Source: Philodulcilactobacillus myokonensis (lineage in GTDB: Bacteria; Bacillota; Bacilli; Lactobacillales; Lactobacillaceae). Taken from it: 64,000 nt of DNA. The DNA is taken from contig NZ_BRPL01000002.1 of NCBI RefSeq assembly GCF_027923585.1, positions 992,001 through 1,056,000 of the forward strand. The letters run 5' to 3'. A program made the position numbers and the translations under genes. Shown here piece after piece: positions 48,628 to 62,124 of this stretch. The notes under the pieces were generated by a model, which was not told where the DNA came from, made no database searches, and saw only the letters and a list, made by a program, of their open reading frames with translations. The number at the start of each line of letters is the position of its first letter. Position 1 is the first letter of the stretch.

Positions 48628-48656
48628 ATTATATATATAATGATTATAATTGTCAA
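48628..48656 (-). promoter_or_regulatory. metNIQ promoter
   Basis: Perfect TTGACA and TATAAT with a 17-base spacer on the minus strand, start near 48621. Confidence 0.9.
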
Positions 48657-48659
48657 ACA

Positions 48660-49859
48660 TTAAGAAAAATCGCGATTTTGACTAAACATATAAGAACGAT
48701 TATGGAATTGCATCGACATAATCAATCCAATTCCCATCATATTACCAATTAACGCTGAACCACCTTGGCTAATAAATGGTAATGGAATTCCAGTTAATGG
48801 AAGTAAACCAGTATTCATACCGATACTTTCAAAAACATGAAATAGAATCATCATGATAACGCCAGTTGAAATATAAGCGTAAAAGATATTTCTGGTTTCA
48901 AAAGTAACCTTAATCATTTGATAAATTAATAGTAAATATAAAAGGATTAAAGCACATCCACCAACAAAACCAAAATTTTCACCAATAACTGAGAAAATCA
49001 TATCTGATTCTCGAACGGGAACGTAAACATGTGAGACATTAAAACCAGTTCCAGTTAATCCACCAGATCCAATTGCTTTCATACTTTGCCACAATTGATA
49101 ACTATTACTGTTAGTATTTTTAGATGGATCTAACCATGAATCGATTCGAGCAAATTGGTATGCTTGAAATCCAAAATGACCCAAGATTTTACGTCCTTCA
49201 CTTGTTGCAACTAATGCCATCGCACTAATTCCTAAAATAGCTCCAGCAACACCAACTGGTGTAATAATTTTCCAACTAACGCCTGAAATAACAATGAATC
49301 CACATAAAATGGCAAAGAAAACCAACATTGTCCCAAAATCAGGTTGTAATCTCAAAAGAACGCAAATTGGAATTGTCCATAAAAATAACTTACCGATTAA
49401 TAACCAGTCATTATGAAGCGTATGCGCATATTGATTATTATGTTCAGCAACAATTTTGGCCATCATTAAAATATACGCTGGTTTCATAACTTCTGCCGGT
49501 TGAAATGTTAAAGACCCAATTTGAAACCAACTTTTAGTATTAGTTAAAGTTGCATAACTACGACTATAAAAAACAAGTACAGCAACTAACAGAAAAATTC
49601 CGAAGCCATAAGCTAATGGAGCTAATTTCCATAGTTGTTCAGAATCAAATTGCATGATAACAACGATGGCAGCCGTTCCAATTGCATACCATATAAATTG
49701 AGAAACTAGTAATTTTACAATATTAGTAGAACTAGTATCGTGTGACCCGGCAACATAAATTGCTGCTAGTCCAATTAATGCCAATAAAAGCACGCAAAAT
49801 ATAATTCCCCAGTCAATTCGGTTTTCGGTATTATTTACATTTTGTGTATCTCTACCCAA
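48660..49859 (-). CDS. rodA: rod-shape SEDS glycosyltransferase RodA
   Basis: A 399-aa SEDS-family protein with about ten membrane helices that polymerises peptidoglycan glycan strands for cell elongation. Typical regions are PDFGTMLVFFAILCG, then GFVGGCALILLYLLLIYQM and the C-terminal GLLPLTGIPLPFISQGGSAL. It is RodA rather than FtsW by position after mreB, yidD and DUF2969 genes. Length is normal for the family. Confidence 0.92.
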   Translation of the reverse strand: MGRDTQNVNNTENRIDWGIIFCVLLLALIGLAAIYVAGSHDTSSTNIVKLLVSQFIWYAIGTAAIVVIMQFDSEQLWKLAPLAYGFGIFLLVAVLVFYSRSYATLTNTKSWFQIGSLTFQPAEVMKPAYILMMAKIVAEHNNQYAHTLHNDWLLIGKLFLWTIPICVLLRLQPDFGTMLVFFAILCGFIVISGVSWKIITPVGVAGAILGISAMALVATSEGRKILGHFGFQAYQFARIDSWLDPSKNTNSNSYQLWQSMKAIGSGGLTGTGFNVSHVYVPVRESDMIFSVIGENFGFVGGCALILLYLLLIYQMIKVTFETRNIFYAYISTGVIMMILFHVFESIGMNTGLLPLTGIPLPFISQGGSALIGNMMGIGLIMSMQFHNRSYMFSQNRDFS

Positions 49860-49892
49860 AGCACCTGTCCCCTTAATTAGAAAAATAATCGA

Positions 49893-50114
49893 CTATTTAT
49901 GTAAATTATATTCACTAAGAAGTAATTCAATTCCCCTACTCATATCTTGAGCATGGTACTGATTACCACGGCTTGAATTGGCAATTATTTTTCCATCATT
50001 TTTCTTAAGTTTACCAACAATTTGTTTTCTTACTTTTAATAAAGTGATCTGCTTGCCATCTGAATCTTTTGAATCTTCAAGTTGAACTTGAATGTTCTTT
50101 TTATTTCTTGCCAT
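49893..50114 (-). CDS. DUF2969 protein
   Basis: A 73-aa acidic and basic soluble protein beginning MARNKKNIQVQLEDS, matching the DUF2969 family of lactobacilli. The ATG at 50114 has TTGGAGGTAG upstream. The longer frame begins four residues earlier on a weaker context. It sits between yidD and rodA in the mreB cell-shape cluster. Function unknown. Confidence 0.85.
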   Translation of the reverse strand: MARNKKNIQVQLEDSKDSDGKQITLLKVRKQIVGKLKKNDGKIIANSSRGNQYHAQDMSRGIELLLSEYNLHK

Positions 50115-50134
50115 AACTACCTCCAAAACAATTT

Positions 50135-50410
50135 CTACTTAAGATGGATTGAATGCCGATATTTATTTTCAGCTACTTTATTTCTGAATACCGTAAAATG
50201 ATCAGGAACCGGATCGTAACCACCCTTCACAAAGGGCTGGCAACGCAAAATTCTAGCAATTCCCATTATGATTCCACTAAGCCCGTGCTTTTTTAAAGCA
50301 CCCACCATATAATGTGAGCAAGTTGGATAATAACGGCAACTTGGTGGAAATAGTGGTGAAATGAATTCTTGATAACCTTTAACCATTTTTAATAATAACT
50401 TCGTTAACAT
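50135..50410 (-). CDS. yidD: membrane protein insertion efficiency factor YidD
   Basis: A 91-aa YidD-family protein. The motif [20 protein letters not shown] and [17 protein letters not shown] are diagnostic, with the conserved cysteines. It assists YidC-dependent membrane insertion. The gene lies between mreB and the DUF2969 gene. Tight spacing (18 and 21 bp to its neighbours) puts it in the cell-shape operon. Confidence 0.95.
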   Translation of the reverse strand: MLTKLLLKMVKGYQEFISPLFPPSCRYYPTCSHYMVGALKKHGLSGIIMGIARILRCQPFVKGGYDPVPDHFTVFRNKVAENKYRHSIHLK

Positions 50411-50428
50411 TCAAACTCACCCAATAAT

Positions 50429-51460
50429 CTACTTAGACTTTTTACTACCAAAAAAGCCAACATGTTCTTTACCATCATGATTACTAATATGATTAAGTAA
50501 AGCACCAGCACCTTTAGCTACATTATCTAGTGGATTTTCAGATATGATTACTGGAACTGTCAAGGCATTTGAAATAACTTGATCAATATTCTTAAGTAAT
50601 GAACCACCACCAGTTAGCATAATACCACGGTCAACAATGTCTGATGCTAATTCAGGCGGGGTAATCTCTAAAACATCCTTTGCTGCGCTGACAATGCTTT
50701 GAACAATACTATGAATTGCATCCGCAATTTCATTACTAGTAATTGTGACAGACTTAGGCATTCCTTCTAAAGTATCTCGCCCACGAACATCCATCGTCTT
50801 AATATTTTCTTTATCTGATTTAGTTGCAGAGCCAATTTTAATTTTAATTCGTTCGGCAGTATGTTCACCAATAATTAAATTATGATGATCCTTAATGTAA
50901 TTAATAATTGCAAGGTTAGTTTTATCACCAGCAACGCGAATGGATTTACTTGCAACAATATCACCTAATGATAGGACGGCAATATCACTAGTACCACCAC
51001 CAATATCAATGACCATGTTACCACGGGGTTGGAAAATATCCATCCCAGCGCCAATTGCTGCAACTTTGGGTTCTTCTTCTAAATAAACTTGGCCACCACC
51101 TGATTTTTCAGCAGCTTGAACGATTGCTTTCCGTTCAATATTAGTAATATTAGTTGGTGCACAGATCATTGTCTTGGGCTTAGACATAAATCCTTTTACA
51201 TCCAATTTATTGATGAAGTAAGTAAGCATTTTTTCGGTTACATCAAAATCCGAAATAACACCATCCTTTAATGGACGAATAGCTCTAATATCACTAGGTG
51301 TTCTACCAACCATGCGATATGCTTCAGATCCGACCGCTAATACCTTATTTGATTTTACATCCACAGCGACAACTGAGGGTTCATTTAAAACGATTCCTTT
51401 TCCGACAACATAAATTAAAACATTTGCTGTCCCTAAATCGATGCCAATATCTTTTGCCAT
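50429..51460 (-). CDS. mreB: rod-shape-determining protein MreB/Mbl
   Basis: A 343-aa actin-like filament protein that guides elongation by the RodA-PBP complex. The ATG at 51460 gives MAKDIGIDLGTANVLIYVVG, the first phosphate loop. IDIGGGTSDIAVLS is phosphate loop 2, and GIMLTGGGSLLKNIDQ the adenosine motif. A nine-residue longer frame starts within the binding site AGGAGGAAATATACTG. Whether MreB or Mbl is meant cannot be decided by eye. Confidence 0.92.
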   Translation of the reverse strand: MAKDIGIDLGTANVLIYVVGKGIVLNEPSVVAVDVKSNKVLAVGSEAYRMVGRTPSDIRAIRPLKDGVISDFDVTEKMLTYFINKLDVKGFMSKPKTMICAPTNITNIERKAIVQAAEKSGGGQVYLEEEPKVAAIGAGMDIFQPRGNMVIDIGGGTSDIAVLSLGDIVASKSIRVAGDKTNLAIINYIKDHHNLIIGEHTAERIKIKIGSATKSDKENIKTMDVRGRDTLEGMPKSVTITSNEIADAIHSIVQSIVSAAKDVLEITPPELASDIVDRGIMLTGGGSLLKNIDQVISNALTVPVIISENPLDNVAKGAGALLNHISNHDGKEHVGFFGSKKSK

Positions 51461-51548
51461 CAGTATATTTCCTCCTGATTTAAACATTTAATTTCAAAGA
51501 TATATTATAACATACGTCGTTGAATTTATTTTAAGAAAACTATAATAA

Positions 51549-51782
51549 TTATGATTTAAAAATATAAATTAAATCCCTTAAACTATCCATTAAAGATAAA
51601 ACAAAGGAACTTAACAAATATCCTGATACAATTGAAAGAATGACAATTAACAATTTTCCCTGCATTTCATGCATTTTTAAATGACGTTCCAAATGAAGAT
51701 CTTGAATGCACCAAAATGACATAAAAATAAAAAAGAGGTAGCAAACAATTGTTATCAATGATTGATATCCAATGAATTTCAT
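51549..51782 (-). CDS. DUF1146 (YwzB-like) membrane protein
   Basis: A 77-aa protein with two membrane helices (about residues 8-27 and 45-68) of the DUF1146 family. It follows the ATP synthase operon and precedes mreB, the common place in lactobacilli. Function unknown. The terminator hairpin at about 51800-51845 lies ahead of it. Confidence 0.85.
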   Translation of the reverse strand: MKFIGYQSLITIVCYLFFIFMSFWCIQDLHLERHLKMHEMQGKLLIVILSIVSGYLLSSFVLSLMDSLRDLIYIFKS

Positions 51783-51799
51783 GCAATAAAGCCTCCAAT

Positions 51800-51845
51800 G
51801 TAAAATAAAAGCAGACTAAACATTTAAAATGCAAAGCCTGCCTTT
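51800..51845 (-). terminator. atp operon terminator
   Basis: On the minus strand an imperfect stem (AAAGGCAGGCTTTGC.. / ..TTTAGTCTGCTTTT) with a T run lies after atpC. Confidence 0.65.
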
Positions 51846-51860
51846 ATTCTACTATTTAAA

Positions 51861-52283
51861 TTAATGACTAGCCACTTTAATGCGGTTAAGTGCTCTTCTT
51901 AATGCAACTTCACTACGTTGGATTGCTTTGTCATCATGAGCATTCTTAGCTTTTTGAATTACATTTTGAGCACGTTGTTGAGCACGTTTAGCACGGTCAA
52001 CATCAATATCGTTTTTATTTTCAGCACTATCAGCAACAATTGTGACGGCATTATCTGAAAATTCAATGAATCCACCATTAACAGCAACTTCATCAGTTGC
52101 ATTATCATGGTTGACCCTCACTTCATCAACTTCTAATGAAGCGATAACTGGAACGTGATTAGGCATGATTCCTAATTGGCCACTTTTAGTTGTAACAATA
52201 ACTAAACTTGCAGCTTTTTGTTCATATACCTTACCATCAGGAGTAACGATACTAACGGTTAATACTGAATTGCTATCAGCCAA
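51861..52283 (-). CDS. atpC: F0F1 ATP synthase epsilon subunit
   Basis: A 140-aa central-stalk subunit. The beta sandwich is SIVTPDGKVYEQKAASLVI and GQLGIMPNHVPVIASL, followed by two C-terminal helices (about residues 85-138) that inhibit ATPase action. It is the last gene of the operon, 15 bp after atpD. Confidence 0.96.
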   Translation of the reverse strand: MADSNSVLTVSIVTPDGKVYEQKAASLVIVTTKSGQLGIMPNHVPVIASLEVDEVRVNHDNATDEVAVNGGFIEFSDNAVTIVADSAENKNDIDVDRAKRAQQRAQNVIQKAKNAHDDKAIQRSEVALRRALNRIKVASH

Positions 52284-52298
52284 TTAGAACCCTCCTTT

Positions 52299-53726
<1,428 letters not shown>

Positions 53727-53729
53727 TCA

Positions 53730-54641
53730 TTAATGTTTCAAAGCTTCTTGACCACCAACAATTTCAGTAATTTCAGTGGTAATAGCAGCTTGTCTAGCAC
53801 GATTATATTTCAACTGCAAAGAAGAAATCAAATCATTAGCATTATCAGAAGCAGAACTCATTGCAGTGGAACTTGAAGCATGTTCAGAGGTCTTAGCATC
53901 TAAAATGGCACCAAATACTAAACTTTCAGTATATTGTGGAATAATAACATTTAAAACTGATGAAGCATCAGGTTCAACATCATATTCTGCACTAATTTTT
54001 GCAGGTTTGACATCTCCACTTTGCCCATTTTCAAATGCTTTACTATCCATTGGCAACATTTTTTCAGCACGGAAGTCTGATCGCATCCGATTTACAAAGT
54101 GACTGTAACATACATATAATTCATCAAAAACATGATTATCAAACATAGAAGAAATGGTTTTAACAATCGTTTTGATTTCACTAAATGTTGGAATATCAGA
54201 AACACCGCTATATTCATAAGCAACGTTAACATTGCGTTTCTTATAGAATTCGGCACCATTCTTACCAACTGCTAGAACCATGTAATCATTAGAATTAGGG
54301 GTATGTTTTTCAATAAATCGGTTAGTTCCACGAATGACATTACTATTATAACTTCCAACCATACCACGATCAGACGTAATAACTAGATATGCAACCTTCT
54401 TAGCAGAATTAGACTGCTTTGAATTAGCATTACTTGAGGAGTTTAATTGATCTAATAAATGAGACTGAGCTAAATGCATTACAACTGCTTTAACTTGAGA
54501 AACATATGCTTCATATGAAACAGAATGTTTTTGAATTTGATTCAACTTTGCAGTTGAAACCATTTCCATTGCGGTCGTAATTTGTCTAGTCTGTTTTGTA
54601 GAAGCAATACGATGCTTAACATCATTCATTGATTCAGCCAT
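53730..54641 (-). CDS. atpG: F0F1 ATP synthase gamma subunit
   Basis: A 303-aa rotor shaft protein with long N- and C-terminal helices (VKHRIASTKQTRQITTAMEM and the end QLKYNRARQAAITTEITEI). The central region (about residues 195-225) is longer and less conserved than the family average. It lies between atpA and atpD. Confidence 0.96.
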   Translation of the reverse strand: MAESMNDVKHRIASTKQTRQITTAMEMVSTAKLNQIQKHSVSYEAYVSQVKAVVMHLAQSHLLDQLNSSSNANSKQSNSAKKVAYLVITSDRGMVGSYNSNVIRGTNRFIEKHTPNSNDYMVLAVGKNGAEFYKKRNVNVAYEYSGVSDIPTFSEIKTIVKTISSMFDNHVFDELYVCYSHFVNRMRSDFRAEKMLPMDSKAFENGQSGDVKPAKISAEYDVEPDASSVLNVIIPQYTESLVFGAILDAKTSEHASSSTAMSSASDNANDLISSLQLKYNRARQAAITTEITEIVGGQEALKH

Positions 54642-54666
54642 TATTTCTCACCGTCCTTCAAGTTAG

Positions 54667-56760
<2,094 letters not shown>

Positions 56761-56771
<11 letters not shown>

Positions 56772-57309
56772 TTTGCTTTCCCAACCCTTCAATGTAAGAA
56801 TTAATTAACTTCTTTTGATCGTCAGCTTTCAATTCTTTTTGAATGATTTTAGAAGCAATTTCAATAGATAAATCTGCCACATCATTTTTAGCGTTAGATA
56901 AAGCATCTTGTCTTTCTTGAGCAATATCCTTTTTAGCAGAAGCTTTTAGATTCTTAGAATCTTCATTAGCGGCATTAATAATATCGGTTCTTTGTTGTTG
57001 TCCAGCACTTTTAGCATCATTAACAATCTTAGTTGCATCAGCATGGGATCTGCTTAATGCATCACGACGTTGACTAGCTAAATCATCAGCTTCTTTGTGA
57101 AGTTTTTCGGCAGAATCCATATCATTAGTGATCTTGTCAGAACGTTTCTTAAGCATTTCATTCAATGGCTTCCATGCAACGAGTTTGACAAGCCACATTA
57201 AAATAATGAATAGGACAGCAATATATACAGCATCACCAATATATAAGCCATTACTTGTTCCGCTAACTAATGAATGGCTTAAACTGCTTAAAAACAAATG
57301 TGAAAGCAT
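56761..57309 (-). CDS. atpF: F0F1 ATP synthase subunit b
   Basis: A 182-aa peripheral-stalk subunit with one N-terminal membrane helix (about residues 25-46) and a long charged coiled coil. Start after AGGAGGTGTCAATAG. It ends inside the next gene. Confidence 0.93.
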
Positions 57310-57352
57310 CTATTGACACCTCCTTTTTGCATCATTTTAAACACTTTTGAAA

Positions 57353-57589
<237 letters not shown>

Positions 57590-57592
57590 TTA

Positions 57593-58303
57593 TTACTCAG
57601 ATTGAATTTTCTGAGAAATATATACAGATGTCAAAGTTACAAAGACAAATGCTTGGATACTACCTAGAAATACTGAAAAGCCTTGCCATGCCAATTCAAA
57701 TGGAGCCATAGCAACCATCATGATAATACCATGGGGAACAGCAAAGTTAGCAATGAGCTTTAAAAGCATTTCACCAGCGAAAATATTACCAAAAATACGA
57801 AGACCTAACGTTAGAAAGTTAGTAAATTCTTCGAAAACACTAATTGGCAACCACCATACGAATGGCTTGAAATAGGTATTTGTAAAATACTTTTTAAAGC
57901 CAAACTTCATAACTCCTGCAAAGTGAGCTAATGTAAGTGATATCAAGGCCAAAGTTAATGTGATAATTGGATCAGCCGTTGGACTTTTGATATATGTTTC
58001 TCCATTCCAAGCAACTTGAATAAATAAGCCCAGTTGATTAGAAATAAAGATGAAGAAGAATAATACAAATGCAAACAGATTAAATGCTTTTGCATTAGAT
58101 CCTTCGATAGAACCCTTAACGATTCCATTTGTAAAATCAGCCATCCATTCCAATACATTCTGACGCTTTGTCGGTCTTAATTGTAAATTTCTTGATAAAG
58201 CAAAAATAACAAGAAAAACAATTATGGCTGCTAAAGTAGCAGAAATCATATTAACACTAGTAAAGGTTAATCCAAACATCTTAAAGGTGGAAGGTACTTC
58301 CAA
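57593..58303 (-). CDS. atpB: F0F1 ATP synthase subunit a
   Basis: A 236-aa membrane subunit of the proton channel. The essential arginine is in TLGLRIFGNIFAGEML. The start is a TTG at 58303 following AGAGGTGATATC. The longer frame to 58360 adds 19 residues without similarity to AtpB. First gene of the complete atpBEFHAGDC operon. No atpI gene lies upstream. Confidence 0.92.
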   Translation of the reverse strand: MEVPSTFKMFGLTFTSVNMISATLAAIIVFLVIFALSRNLQLRPTKRQNVLEWMADFTNGIVKGSIEGSNAKAFNLFAFVLFFFIFISNQLGLFIQVAWNGETYIKSPTADPIITLTLALISLTLAHFAGVMKFGFKKYFTNTYFKPFVWWLPISVFEEFTNFLTLGLRIFGNIFAGEMLLKLIANFAVPHGIIMMVAMAPFELAWQGFSVFLGSIQAFVFVTLTSVYISQKIQSE

Positions 58304-58463
58304 AGATATCACCTCTTTTCGTAACCCCACCGGATATTTAGTGAGATACCCAGATGTCACAATCAGAATTAAATTCAGTATATCTATCTATCCAATAAAT
58401 ACACTAAAAAAATGTTACCATCATTTAAAATTAAATTCAAAGCAAAGGGTCCATTTAATAGAA

Positions 58464-58493
58464 AAAAAGTTGTCGAAATTAATTCGGCAACTA
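58464..58493 (-). terminator. upp terminator
   Basis: On the minus strand the stem AGTTGCCGAA / TTCGACAACT, overlapping the last upp codons, is followed by seven T. Confidence 0.85.
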
Positions 58494-59123
58494 TTTAGTT
58501 CCGTATAAACGATCACCGGCATCACCAAGTCCAGGAACAATGTATCCGTTTTCTAGATGATCATCTAATGCGGCAGCATAGATATTTAGTTTTGGATGGG
58601 CATTTTCTAAAGCTTTAACCCCTTCTGGTGCAGCAACAATACATACAAATTTAATATTAGATGGATTGGCACCGTGTTGAACAAGTGCGTTAATCGTCAT
58701 AATGGCGGTTCCACCAGTTGCAAGCATGGGATCAATAACAAAAATTTGTCGATCAGCAATATCAGATGGTAATTTGCAAAAATATTCATGTGGTTTAAAC
58801 GTTTTTTCATCACGATACATCCCAATAAAGCCCACTTTAGCTGCGGGAATTAAATCTAAAACACCATCGAGCATCCCAAGACCAGCTCTTAAAATTGGAA
58901 CAATGGCAACTTTCTTACCAGCTAGAGCTTTGGATTTAGCTATACCCATTGGTGTTTTTACTTGAACATTCTTTAAGGGCATTTCATGAGAAACTTCAAA
59001 TGCCAATAATCTGGAAATTTCATTAACGACTTCACGAAATTCTTTGGTTCCACAATCCTTATTCCTAATAATCGTTAACTTATGTTGAATCAATGGGTGA
59101 TTCATAACCCTGAAATTACTCAT
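58491..59123 (-). CDS. upp: uracil phosphoribosyltransferase
   Basis: A 210-aa enzyme that salvages uracil to UMP using PRPP. The PRPP loop is [14 protein letters not shown] and the uracil pocket [18 protein letters not shown] at the C-terminus. Length is typical. It follows tsaC by 16 bp and ends the tdk-prfA-prmC-tsaC-upp operon, ahead of the atp genes. Confidence 0.97.
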   Translation of the reverse strand: MSNFRVMNHPLIQHKLTIIRNKDCGTKEFREVVNEISRLLAFEVSHEMPLKNVQVKTPMGIAKSKALAGKKVAIVPILRAGLGMLDGVLDLIPAAKVGFIGMYRDEKTFKPHEYFCKLPSDIADRQIFVIDPMLATGGTAIMTINALVQHGANPSNIKFVCIVAAPEGVKALENAHPKLNIYAAALDDHLENGYIVPGLGDAGDRLYGTK

Positions 59124-59139
59124 CTAATATCTAACCTTT

Positions 59140-60177
59140 CTATTTATTATGATCTTGTCCAAAATGAACTTGCCCTGCTGACTTATTTAAACGGTTCATG
59201 TATGCTTCACCTAAGCCATTTGCTTTAAATGCTTCAGCTAAAATGGATTTAACCTCTGGCTCATTGTCAAAATGACGTAAACCGGCAAATAATAAATGAC
59301 TTGCACTCTTTACATCAGAGCCTAAACTATATGTTTCAACATTATCAGGCCAATTAATTTGATTTAAAATGCTATCAATTGCCATTACACCAACTTTAAC
59401 ATTTTGTTCACCAGCCCAGTGAACAGCCTCATTAAACATATTAGGATGATCAACAACGTAAACTTGGGCGTTAGGAGCATAATGTTTATATTTCATGCCT
59501 GGTGCCTTTGGAATTTCTTTACTATTTTTAACACGATGCAATTTAGCGGTATCTTCCACCGGTCCAATTACTTTAGCAATTTCTCCAGCAGTAACAGCTC
59601 CCGGTCTTAAAATTGCTGGATTTTTAGATGACATATCCAAAACGGTTGATTCAACACCCACGTCGGTATGTCCGTCGTCCAAAATACCAGCAATCTTACC
59701 CTTTAAATCATGATAAACATGCTGCGCAGTCGTTGGGCTTGGTTTTCCAGATGTATTAGCTGAAGGCCCAACAATCGGTGTATCAGCCTCTTCAATTAAT
59801 CCTAAAGTAACTTTATTTCTAGGATTTCTAAAAGCAGCCGTCGTTAAACCACCTGTAACAACTTTTGATAGAACATTGGGTTTTAAATTAAAAATAATTG
59901 TTAAAGGTCCAGGCCAAAAAGTTTGAATTAATTTCTTAGCTTTATCAGATAACGGTTCAGCATACTTTTCAACCATCTTAATACTATCAACATGAACAAT
60001 TAATGGATTGTCTGCTGGGCGTCCCTTTGCTTTAAACACGTTTTTAACAGCTGAAACATTAGTAGCATCCGCTCCTAATCCATAAACGGTTTCGGTTGGG
60101 AACGAAACTAATTTACCATCCTTGATATCTTGAGCAGCTTGTTTTAGTTCGCTCGATTTATATATTCTAGTTTCCAA
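59140..60177 (-). CDS. tsaC: L-threonylcarbamoyladenylate synthase (YwlC/Sua5 type)
   Basis: A 345-aa two-domain Sua5-type enzyme that makes threonylcarbamoyl-AMP for the t6A37 modification of ANN-decoding tRNAs. The YrdC domain (about residues 10-200) shows SFPTETVYGLGADATN and KGRPADNPLIVHV, with the KRxR-like basic patch. A C-terminal Sua5 domain follows. Length indicates Sua5, not the short TsaC form. It lies between prmC and upp. Confidence 0.93.
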   Translation of the reverse strand: METRIYKSSELKQAAQDIKDGKLVSFPTETVYGLGADATNVSAVKNVFKAKGRPADNPLIVHVDSIKMVEKYAEPLSDKAKKLIQTFWPGPLTIIFNLKPNVLSKVVTGGLTTAAFRNPRNKVTLGLIEEADTPIVGPSANTSGKPSPTTAQHVYHDLKGKIAGILDDGHTDVGVESTVLDMSSKNPAILRPGAVTAGEIAKVIGPVEDTAKLHRVKNSKEIPKAPGMKYKHYAPNAQVYVVDHPNMFNEAVHWAGEQNVKVGVMAIDSILNQINWPDNVETYSLGSDVKSASHLLFAGLRHFDNEPEVKSILAEAFKANGLGEAYMNRLNKSAGQVHFGQDHNK

Positions 60178-60188
60178 AAAATAACCCC

Positions 60189-61031
60189 CTAATAGATAAT
60201 TCGAACCATTCTCGGATGATTGGAAATATCATTTTTATTTTCAATTTTAGCCTTAGGTAAATATTGCTTAAAAATTTGATTAACTGAATAACGCTGTTTA
60301 AAACCAATCTCTAAGAAAATATTAGCATGCTTTTTTGTATATAATTGAACATCCTTCGCTAATTTTTGATAAATGGCTAACCCATTATTCTGAGCAAATA
60401 GTGCTAAATTCGGTTCATGATTTAAAACGCTTTGGTCCATATATTTAATTTCATTATGAGCAACGTATGGTGGATTAGATATTACAATATCAAAATCATA
60501 AACATTAATTTGATTAAATAAATCACTTTTAAGAAATTGAATATCCGCATGGTGCTTTTTAGCATTTTGTTCTGCAACATTCAATGCTGGTTGTGATATA
60601 TCAGAAGCATACACACTCCATTGATTCCGCTTTAATTTTAAAGCAATTGCGATGGCGCCACTACCAGTTCCAATATCAATTACCTTCAGCGGACGGTTAT
60701 CAAATGATTTCAATAGCCAATCCACTAATTCTTCTGTTTCCATTCGCGGAATTAAAACATGACGATTAACAAAAAAATCATAACCATAGAACGGTGCATG
60801 ACCAATAATATATTGCGGTGGCTCACCATTTAGAAACCGCTTAATACCATCAAAATAAGTTCTTTTTTGATAATTAGACATAAACGTCCGATTGTGCATT
60901 AATAAATCTGTATTTGAAAAGTGAAATTGCTCACATAATAAATACCTTGCAACGTCAGGATCCAAATGATTAACTCGAATCAGATTAGCTGCTTTTTTTC
61001 TAGCCTGAAAAAAAGTAATTTGATTACTCAT
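60189..61031 (-). CDS. prmC: release factor glutamine methyltransferase PrmC
   Basis: A 280-aa SAM-dependent enzyme that methylates the GGQ glutamine of RF1 and RF2. The signature NPPY is present (DIVISNPPYVAHNE), with VIDIGTGSGAIAIALKL for SAM. Its start overlaps the prfA stop by 8 bases, so substrate and modifier are translated together. Confidence 0.95.
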   Translation of the reverse strand: MSNQITFFQARKKAANLIRVNHLDPDVARYLLCEQFHFSNTDLLMHNRTFMSNYQKRTYFDGIKRFLNGEPPQYIIGHAPFYGYDFFVNRHVLIPRMETEELVDWLLKSFDNRPLKVIDIGTGSGAIAIALKLKRNQWSVYASDISQPALNVAEQNAKKHHADIQFLKSDLFNQINVYDFDIVISNPPYVAHNEIKYMDQSVLNHEPNLALFAQNNGLAIYQKLAKDVQLYTKKHANIFLEIGFKQRYSVNQIFKQYLPKAKIENKNDISNHPRMVRIIY

Positions 61032-62115
61032 TGGTTAATTTATCTAATTTCTTAGCCTGATCAGATACGATTAATGCACTGATGATACCTTCTAAATCGC
61101 CATCCATCACTTTATCTAAATTATTAACAGTTAAACCGATTCGATGATCGGTAACCCTATTTTGAGGATAATTATAGGTTCTAATTCGTTCTGAACGATC
61201 ACCCGTTCCAATGGCAGATTTACGTTCCTGGTCATATTTAGCATCAGAAGCTTGTTTATAATAATTATAAACCCTGGATTTTAAAACTTGCATTGCTTTA
61301 GCACGATTCTGTTGCTGTGAACGTTCATCCTGCATGGCAACTACAATTCCAGTCGGTAGATGAGTCATCCGAACGGCTGAAGAAGTCTTATTAACATGTT
61401 GTCCACCAGCTCCTGATGAACGATAAACATCAGTTTTAATATCTTTTGGATTAATTTTAATATTAACATCCTGCTGTTCTGGCATTACACCAACGGTAGC
61501 AGTTGAAGTTTGTAAACGGCCTGACGATTCAGTAATTGGGACTCTTTGAACACGATGGGCACCATTTTCATACTTCAATTTTGAATATACCTTTTTTCCA
61601 CTAATCATGATATCAATTTCTTTGAATCCACCAACATCAGTTGGATTTTCATCAAGGACTTCAACTTTCCATCCCTGACTATCAGCATATTTGGTATACA
61701 TATTAAAAAGATCAGCAGCAAACAGGCTTCCTTCATCACCTCCAGCTGCTCCCCTAATTTCCATAATGATATTTTTATCATCATTTGGATCTTTAGGAAT
61801 TAACATCAATTTTAATTGATGCTCTAGCTGTTGTTTTTTATCAGTTAAACCGTTCAATTCATCCTTCACTAGGGATTCAAAATCACTGTCTAATTTTTCA
61901 TGCAACATCTCATCGTCATCATTAATTTGTTTTACAACGTCTTTATATTTTTTATATTCAGCCACAATATCACGAATACTACCCTCTTCTTTGGATAGTT
62001 TAGTAAACTTAGGTGTGTCCGCAATCACTTCTGGATCACTAATTAATTCGTTTAATTCGTTATAACGATCCACAACTGAATCTAATTTATCAAATATTTT
62101 ATCTAATTTACTCAC
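61024..62115 (-). CDS. prfA: peptide chain release factor 1
   Basis: A 363-aa class I release factor that reads UAA and UAG. The catalytic GGQ lies in SSGAGGQHVNKT (about residue 236). Length is typical. It lies between tdk and prmC, as in many Firmicutes. Confidence 0.97.
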   Translation of the reverse strand: MSKLDKIFDKLDSVVDRYNELNELISDPEVIADTPKFTKLSKEEGSIRDIVAEYKKYKDVVKQINDDDEMLHEKLDSDFESLVKDELNGLTDKKQQLEHQLKLMLIPKDPNDDKNIIMEIRGAAGGDEGSLFAADLFNMYTKYADSQGWKVEVLDENPTDVGGFKEIDIMISGKKVYSKLKYENGAHRVQRVPITESSGRLQTSTATVGVMPEQQDVNIKINPKDIKTDVYRSSGAGGQHVNKTSSAVRMTHLPTGIVVAMQDERSQQQNRAKAMQVLKSRVYNYYKQASDAKYDQERKSAIGTGDRSERIRTYNYPQNRVTDHRIGLTVNNLDKVMDGDLEGIISALIVSDQAKKLDKLTNE

Positions 62116-62124
62116 GTTTACATC

